A DNA stretch of 9,610 nt from Bacteroidetes bacterium QS_8_64_10 (lineage in GTDB: Bacteria > Bacteroidota > Rhodothermia > Rhodothermales > Salinibacteraceae): contig PXTQ01000015.1 in NCBI GenBank assembly GCA_003022505.1, forward strand, positions 1 to 9,610, given 5' to 3'. The position numbers and the translations under genes were made by a program. Below are positions 5,902 to 9,610 of this stretch, piece after piece (positions within the stretch are counted from its first letter, which is position 1; every line of letters starts with the position of its first letter). The notes under the pieces are model-generated. The model did no database searches. It was not told the origin of the DNA and saw only the letters and a program-made list of their open reading frames with translations.

Positions 5902-5991
5902 TCAAGTTGCAAGTTTCAGGTTTAGCAAGTTTCAGGTTGTTATAAGAGAACCTTTCAACCTGCAACTTGCAAACTTGCCAACTTGAAACTT
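5902..5991. repeat. Inverted blocks of 7-bp AAGTTGC/AACTTGC repeats upstream of rpiA
   Basis: On the plus strand the left block has TCAAGTT (5902), GCAAGTT (5909), TCAGGTT (5916), GCAAGTT (5925) and TCAGGTT (5932). The right block has the complement sense: TCAACCT (5955), GCAACTT (5962), GCAAACTT (5969), GCCAACTT (5977) and GAAACTT (5985). The right block reaches the stop codon of the permease gene. 5925-5939 pairs with 5956-5970 at 14 of 15 positions around a 16 nt AT-rich loop, so transcripts of either strand could form a hairpin. It might end permease transcription or shape the rpiA leader; neither is shown. Confidence 0.7.
5939..5944 (-). promoter_or_regulatory. Candidate -10 box (TATAAC) for rpiA in the hairpin loop
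   Basis: TATAAC on the minus strand matches 5 of 6 bases of the sigma-70 -10 consensus and sits 40 bp upstream of the rpiA ATG, in the AT-rich loop between the inverted repeat blocks. The nearest -35-like word, TTGCAG, is a weak match at a short 15 bp spacing. Transcription starting here would give a leader made entirely of the 7-bp repeats. Confidence 0.25.
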
Positions 5992-7219
5992 ATTCGTACC
6001 GCAGGCTCTCGATGGGATCCAACCCGGCAGCCTTGTACGCTGGATACGCGCCGAACACGACGGCCATGAACGTCACCATGACGACCGCGCCGAGCGCCCA
6101 CCACAGCGGGAAGACGACAGTGAGATCGAAGTACACGGCCACGCCGTTGCCGAAGAGCGCGCCGAACGCTACGCCCAGGACGCCCCCGATGAGGCACAGA
6201 AAGAACGCCTCCAGCAAAAACTGCCGCAGGATGTCGCGCCGCTTCGCGCCGACGGCCTTGCGCACGCCCACCTCGCGGGTGCGCTCTCGCACTGACACGA
6301 GCATGATGTTCATGATGCCGATGCCGGCGGCCAAAAGCGCAATCGCGCCGATGCCCGCGCCGCCAATCGTGAGGACGCGCGTGAACGTGTCGAAGACGCC
6401 CCGGATCGAGTCGTTGGTCTGCAAATCGAAGTTATTCTCCTCGCCGGGCGCGACCTGCCGGATGACGCGCATGTGACCGGTTACACGCTCCATCGCCTGC
6501 GGAATCTCCGTGATGTCACCGGCGCGCACGCTCACCTGACTGATGTTGCGCCGCGCCTCGCCGTAGATCGAGAAGGCGTAGGAGATCGGCATGAAGACGC
6601 GGTTGTCGGGCCGGTAGCCCAGGAAGCTGCCTTTCTCTTTGAGCACGCCGACGACCTCCAGGCGCGCGTTGCCCGCCGTGATCGACTTGCCCAGCGCCGT
6701 CTCGTTGGGGAACAGCTCCTCGGCGACGGGCTGGCTGATGAGCGCCACGGGCCGCCCGTAGCGCACGTCCTGCCGCGTTAGCGGGCGACCCTCGTCCAGC
6801 TCGTAGCCGAAGTTGCCCAGGAAGTGCTCGTCGGTACCGTAAATCTGGTATTTCGGCTCCGTAGAACGCCCAGAGTAGCTGATCTTCTCGGCCCGGTCGA
6901 AGCCTTCCAGCGGGCTGACGGTCAGCTCGCTGCCGCTCATCTCGCGGAGCTGCTGCACCTGATCGTAGGTGATGGGCGGGCGGTACTTCTCGTGCTCCCC
7001 GCCCCCGCCGATGCGCGGTCCGTGGCGCGCCACGGTGAACGTGCTCGCCCCCATGAAGCGCAGCGAGTCTTTGAAGTACAGGTCGATCACCTCGACGGCG
7101 GTAACGGCAGCGATGATGGCAAACACGCCGATCACCATGCCCAGCAGCGTCAGCGCCGTGCGCGTCTTGTGCGCCCGAAGCGCCGAGGCCGCCATCCGAA
7201 AGGCTTCTGTGATGCCCAT
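5990..7219 (-). CDS. MacB/FtsX-type ABC transporter permease, intact copy
   Basis: A 409-residue inner-membrane permease of the MacB/FtsX (type VII ABC) class, which couples a cytoplasmic ATPase to periplasmic export or mechanotransmission. Layout: an N-terminal membrane helix at about 21-43 (TALTLLGMVIGVFAIIAAVT), then a periplasmic MacB-like core domain (about 45-280) containing GRPLTRQDV and GKSITAGNARLEVVGVL. Three C-terminal helices lie near 282-310, 334-362 and 372-396. Between helices 2 and 3 is the conserved cytoplasmic loop SVRERTREVGVRKAVGAKRR. It ends DPIESLRYE, like its neighbour. ATG at 7219 is directly preceded by AC-rich repeats and no Shine-Dalgarno sequence. The neighbouring upstream gene is a clear paralog, so the pair looks like a tandem duplication. 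No ATPase or membrane-fusion partner is in the window, so the substrate cannot be inferred. Confidence 0.93.
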   Translation of the reverse strand: MGITEAFRMAASALRAHKTRTALTLLGMVIGVFAIIAAVTAVEVIDLYFKDSLRFMGASTFTVARHGPRIGGGGEHEKYRPPITYDQVQQLREMSGSELTVSPLEGFDRAEKISYSGRSTEPKYQIYGTDEHFLGNFGYELDEGRPLTRQDVRYGRPVALISQPVAEELFPNETALGKSITAGNARLEVVGVLKEKGSFLGYRPDNRVFMPISYAFSIYGEARRNISQVSVRAGDITEIPQAMERVTGHMRVIRQVAPGEENNFDLQTNDSIRGVFDTFTRVLTIGGAGIGAIALLAAGIGIMNIMLVSVRERTREVGVRKAVGAKRRDILRQFLLEAFFLCLIGGVLGVAFGALFGNGVAVYFDLTVVFPLWWALGAVVMVTFMAVVFGAYPAYKAAGLDPIESLRYE

Positions 7220-7247
7220 TTGGTTCGTTCGTTTGCTGGTTTGCGCC
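7220..7247 (-). repeat. Short AC-rich 7-bp repeat leader before the intact permease
   Basis: On the minus strand four 7-bp steps run up to the ATG: GGCGCAA, ACCAGCA, AACGAAC and GAACCAA. The words are like those before yraN (4722-4772) and the split permease (8560-8604). Four units only, so the periodicity alone is weak; the shared words and identical placement make it credible. Confidence 0.45.
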
Positions 7248-7321
7248 GAAACGTCTCTACGGTTTTTTTCGGCGTCTGCGTCAAACGAAGATCCGCATCG
7301 CCTTACTCGGTTTGTTTTTTC

Positions 7322-7858
7322 TCATTCGTACCGCAGCGCCTCGATGGGTTCGGACTTCGCCGCCGACCACGCCGGCCCCAGCCCGAAGAGGAGTCCCACG
7401 GCCACGCAGATCCCGAAGGCCAGCACCACCGTGCCGAACGGCAGCGAGGCCGGCACGCCCAGCGCGTTGATGAGCGCCGACACGCCGAACGTGATGCCCA
7501 CGCCGATGGCCCCGCCCAGCAGGCACACCACCACCGCCTCGATCATGAATTGCAGCATGATCGTGCGCCGCTTCGCGCCGACGGCCTTGCGCAGCCCGAT
7601 CTCGCTCGTGCGCTCCCGCACCGACACGAACATGATGTTCATGACGCCGATGCCGCCCACCACCAGCGCCAGCGCCGTCAGGAAGATGCCGACGCCGTAG
7701 ATCGCTTTCTTGACCGGGGCCATCCGCTCGCGGATCGTGTCCTGCTGGTTGATGGCGAAGTTGTCGTCCTCCATCGCGTCCACCTGCCGCGCCGTGCGGA
7801 TGATGCCGGTCAGCTCGCCCTCGGCGGCCTTCATCTGCTCCGGCGAGCGCACCTTCAC
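7322..7858 (-). CDS. MacB/FtsX-type permease, C-terminal part of a gene split by TAG
   Basis: This 178-residue frame is the direct in-frame continuation of 7859-8554 after a TAG codon. It holds the end of the periplasmic domain (VRSPEQMKAAEGELTGI), three membrane helices (FLTALALVVGGIGVMNIMFV, then IEAVVVCLLGGAIGVGITFG, then VVLAFGICVAVGLLFGLGPA), the cytoplasmic loop SVRERTSEIGLRKAVGAKRR, and the end EPIEALRYE. The first sense codon after the TAG is GTG (7858-7856). Translation might restart there, but no Shine-Dalgarno sequence precedes it. Apart from the TAG the frame is undamaged and matches the neighbouring 409-residue paralog in length and order, so the break is probably recent. Best regarded as half of a broken gene unless readthrough or restart occurs. 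Confidence 0.75.
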   Translation of the reverse strand: MKVRSPEQMKAAEGELTGIIRTARQVDAMEDDNFAINQQDTIRERMAPVKKAIYGVGIFLTALALVVGGIGVMNIMFVSVRERTSEIGLRKAVGAKRRTIMLQFMIEAVVVCLLGGAIGVGITFGVSALINALGVPASLPFGTVVLAFGICVAVGLLFGLGPAWSAAKSEPIEALRYE

Positions 7859-8554
7859 CTAGATCTCCACGCCGCCCCAGTCGCAGATGCCGAACTGCCG
7901 CTTGAACGTCGAGAACGGCATTAAGACGCGCTTGTCGCGGTTCTCGCCGCCCAGCCCGCGCCCTTTCTTTTCGAGCACGCCGACGACGCGACACGGGTGC
8001 TGCCCCACCCGGATCTCTTTGCCCAGCGGCTCGGCAATGGGGAACAGGCCCTTCACCAGCTCCGCGCCGATGACGCAGACGGAGCGCCCGGAGCGCTCGT
8101 CGATGTCGTTGAAGAAGCGCCCCGACGCCAGCTTGATGCCCTGCACGCGCCCGTAGCTCGGCGTTACGCCCCGCGTTTCGACCTCCGGCATGTTCTGATT
8201 GCCGCGCTGCACGGTCAGGTCGGTGTCCTCGCTGACGGCCACCGCTTGGGCGTGGTCGGAGCGCTCGCGGATCGTCTGGGCCAGTTCCTCGCGGATGGGC
8301 GGGCGGTAGACGTAGTTCCACCAGTCCGACTTGGCCCACGGCCACTTCTCCACGTAGAGCACGTCCGCGCCCAGGTCCGAAAGCGATTCGTCGAAGGCGT
8401 TCTCCAGCCCGTTGATGACCGTCGCCATCGACGTGACCGAGACGATGCCGATGATGATGCCCAGCGTCGTGAGCACCGAGCGCGTCTTGTTGACCCAGAT
8501 GGCGCGCAGCGCGATGCGCACTCCTTCCGTGACTTCGAGCAGAAACGTGCGCAC
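7859..8554 (-). CDS. MacB/FtsX-type permease, N-terminal part of a gene split by TAG
   Basis: The 231 residues up to the in-frame TAG (7861-7859) contain the N-terminal membrane helix (about 26-48, SVLTTLGIIIGIVSVTSMAT) and most of the periplasmic MacB-like domain, including ASGRFFNDIDERSG and GKEIRVGQHPCRVVGVLEKK. On its own it lacks the three C-terminal helices and cannot form a channel half. The TAG follows FGICDWGGVEI, and the next residues continue the family sequence in the same frame. A single C-to-T change from CAG (Gln) would explain it. With the stop read as an amino acid the full protein would be 410 residues, against 409 for the neighbour. The start is GTG (8554-8552), giving MRTFLLEVTEGVRIALRAIW, preceded by AC-rich repeats. 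The upstream gene ends 156 bp away. Confidence 0.78.
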   Translation of the reverse strand: MRTFLLEVTEGVRIALRAIWVNKTRSVLTTLGIIIGIVSVTSMATVINGLENAFDESLSDLGADVLYVEKWPWAKSDWWNYVYRPPIREELAQTIRERSDHAQAVAVSEDTDLTVQRGNQNMPEVETRGVTPSYGRVQGIKLASGRFFNDIDERSGRSVCVIGAELVKGLFPIAEPLGKEIRVGQHPCRVVGVLEKKGRGLGGENRDKRVLMPFSTFKRQFGICDWGGVEI

Positions 8555-8559
8555 TTTTA

Positions 8560-8604
8560 GGTTGGCTGGTTGGCTGTTGATCGGTTAGCTGGTTTACGAT
8601 TGGC
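8560..8604 (-). repeat. AC-rich 7/8-bp repeats before the split permease gene
   Basis: On the plus strand GGTTGGC (8560), GGTTGGC (8568), GGTTAGC (8583), GGTTTAC (8591) and a diverged GATTGGC (8598) are spaced 7 or 8 bp, with a degenerate copy near 8576. On the coding (minus) strand they read GCCAACC or GCTAACC and stop 5 bases before the GTG start. Same strand sense and placement as the tracts before yraN and the intact permease. Confidence 0.6.
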
Positions 8605-8710
8605 CGACCGGGGGCTGACTGCCCGTGCCCGGAACATACGCGCGGCGGGAAAACAATGTTACAGGCAACGCGCGAAATCCTGCAGGACACGCGAACGTCT
8701 CAAACCAGCA

Positions 8711-9610
8711 TTACCGGGACGCACCGCGCGCGTCTACGTTGAGCGTGCCGGTTACGTTCTGCCCGTCCACGAGGTGCAGCTCATCGGCCATGCCCGCGAC
8801 GACGCAGGCGTGGTTGGGGACGAGGCGCACGCGGTCGCCCACGCCGAAGGCGGCCCCGCCGGGCACCTTCACCCAGCCGTGCTCCTCGGAGAGCTGCGTG
8901 ATGCGGGCGTGCGGGTGGCGGCGCATGTGTTGCGCGTTGTAGAGCAGCACGCCGTAACCGTCGGTGCCGTAACCGGTGTCGGTGGTGAGCACCTTCTTGC
9001 CCGCGTCTAGGTAGAGCCGCTCCGCGCCGCTGCCGCTGCGTCGCCGGCTAACGACGGTGGTAAACACCGTGAGCGCGCAGTCGTCGAGTGAGGCCGCACC
9101 GAGGGCCACCTGCATGGCGTCATAAAAGACATAATTGCCGGGCCGAATTTCGGTGACGCGGAAGCCATTTTCTGTTCGATTCCCAAAGGCGGCCATCGTG
9201 GGCGTAGAGCCGACGCTGATTTCCAGTTCGCCGGGCGTCGCGCCGTTCACGCCGGCCTCGCGCAATCGGTTGGCGACGGCGAGCATCCGGTCGCGCTCCT
9301 CGCGCGCCACGCGTTGCAACGCTTCAGTTTCGGATTCGTCCTCGGATTGCGGGCCGTGGTAGCCGTGCCCCGCGTGCGTCAGAATGCCAGCGAGGCGAAG
9401 CCCCGGCGAGTCGTTGACGAGCCGCGCCAGCTCCACGGCTTCGTCGTCGCTTTCGAAGGGCACGCCCGTGCGGCGGTGGCCCGTGTCGATTTCGAGCAGC
9501 ACGGGCGCTTCGTGCTCGCGCTCGGCGAAGAAGTCGGACGCGCCCCGGATGCCCTCAGCGGTGTCGACGCAAAACGATACTTCGGCGCGGTCTGTCAGAT
9601 CGAGCAGGCG
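8711..9610 (-). CDS. D-threonine aldolase/D-serine dehydratase-like PLP enzyme, C-terminal part
   Basis: 299 residues are visible; the gene starts beyond the right edge. The family has an alanine-racemase-like PLP barrel followed by a beta-rich D-serine dehydratase-like domain, and acts on D-threonine, D-serine or related D-3-hydroxyamino acids with a divalent metal. Visible barrel motifs are VLLEIDTGHRRTGV, ILTHAGHGYHG, the phosphate-binding VGSTPTM, and EIRPGNYVFYDAMQVALG. The C-terminal domain has LYLDAGKKVLTTDTGYG and the metal-ligand region VPNHACVV, where His and Cys are the usual ligands. The PLP-binding lysine lies in the missing N-terminal part. A GTG-start frame from 9502 is only an internal piece; the same frame is open to base 9610 (for example AEVSFCVDTAEGIRGASDFF). 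Whether it is an aldolase or a dehydratase cannot be decided from this part. Confidence 0.85.
   Translation of the reverse strand, partial: RLLDLTDRAEVSFCVDTAEGIRGASDFFAEREHEAPVLLEIDTGHRRTGVPFESDDEAVELARLVNDSPGLRLAGILTHAGHGYHGPQSEDESETEALQRVAREERDRMLAVANRLREAGVNGATPGELEISVGSTPTMAAFGNRTENGFRVTEIRPGNYVFYDAMQVALGAASLDDCALTVFTTVVSRRRSGSGAERLYLDAGKKVLTTDTGYGTDGYGVLLYNAQHMRRHPHARITQLSEEHGWVKVPGGAAFGVGDRVRLVPNHACVVAGMADELHLVDGQNVTGTLNVDARGASR

Noticed and set aside
5900..5965. N-terminal extension of RpiA from the ATG at 5965
   Set aside because: The extra 22 residues are a translation of the 7-bp repeats and precede the normal family start MQEAKEAADQ.
7245..7273. GCCGAAA/TTTCGGC stem with a T-run as a terminator
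   Set aside because: The T-run lies inside the loop and stem on the plus strand, while both flanking genes are on the minus strand. The loop is long and no T-run follows the stem in the minus direction.
3821..7861. TAG recoded as an amino acid (two in-frame TAG codons, at 3821 and 7861)
   Set aside because: mrp, the nifU-like gene and the lipoprotein gene all end in TAG with no sensible extension, and the first case lies in a gene with other lesions.
7281..8690. Minus-strand open frame of 469 codons over the split permease
   Set aside because: It is out of frame with the recognisable permease, and the translation is rich in Arg, Gly and Ala without family motifs. It survives only because of high GC.

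Overview
The window is high-GC bacterial chromosome with very little Shine-Dalgarno signal before its genes. The Mrp protein resembles the Bacteroidetes form. Together with a MoxR-type ATPase, a NifU-like protein, a DUF4382-like lipoprotein and a GbsR-type regulator, this points to the Bacteroidota/Rhodothermota side of bacteria, perhaps a Salinibacter/Rhodothermus relative. That placement is an inference from protein style; no marker gene is present.

Layout. The 5' end of a MoxR-family AAA+ ATPase gene (minus strand, running off the left edge) is divergent from mrp across about 400 bp of non-coding DNA. mrp (Fe-S carrier P-loop ATPase) is followed by a short nifU-like gene, forming an Fe-S cluster module. 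Positions 2324-4028 are a decayed stretch. It holds a 7-bp repeat tract, a possible 41-residue small protein, a start-less minus-strand coding remnant, a DUF4382-like lipoprotein on the minus strand, an inverted 7-bp repeat tract, and the wreck of a MalG-type sugar ABC transporter permease (two frameshifts, a nonsense codon and a large internal deletion). Next come a GbsR/MarR-type regulator and yraN (UPF0102) on the plus strand.

From 5171 to the right edge all genes are on the minus strand. In transcription order they are a D-threonine aldolase/D-serine dehydratase-like PLP enzyme (partial), a MacB/FtsX-type permease split by an in-frame TAG, an intact paralogous permease, and rpiA. The two permeases look like a tandem duplication of an ABC-exporter permease whose ATPase is not in the window. 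rpiA and yraN converge.

The most unusual signal is a family of degenerate short repeats, mostly 7 bp in period, that fills many of the gaps. AC-rich versions (AACC or AACTTG cores read on the gene's sense strand) run directly up to the start codons of yraN, rpiA and both permeases. A GC-rich version (GACGGC cores) sits behind nifU and, inverted, in the gap between the lipoprotein gene and the malG wreck. They resemble in kind the heptameric short tandem repeats known from cyanobacteria, but here they may also serve as SD-less translation leaders. No tRNA, rRNA, CRISPR array or insertion sequence was seen.
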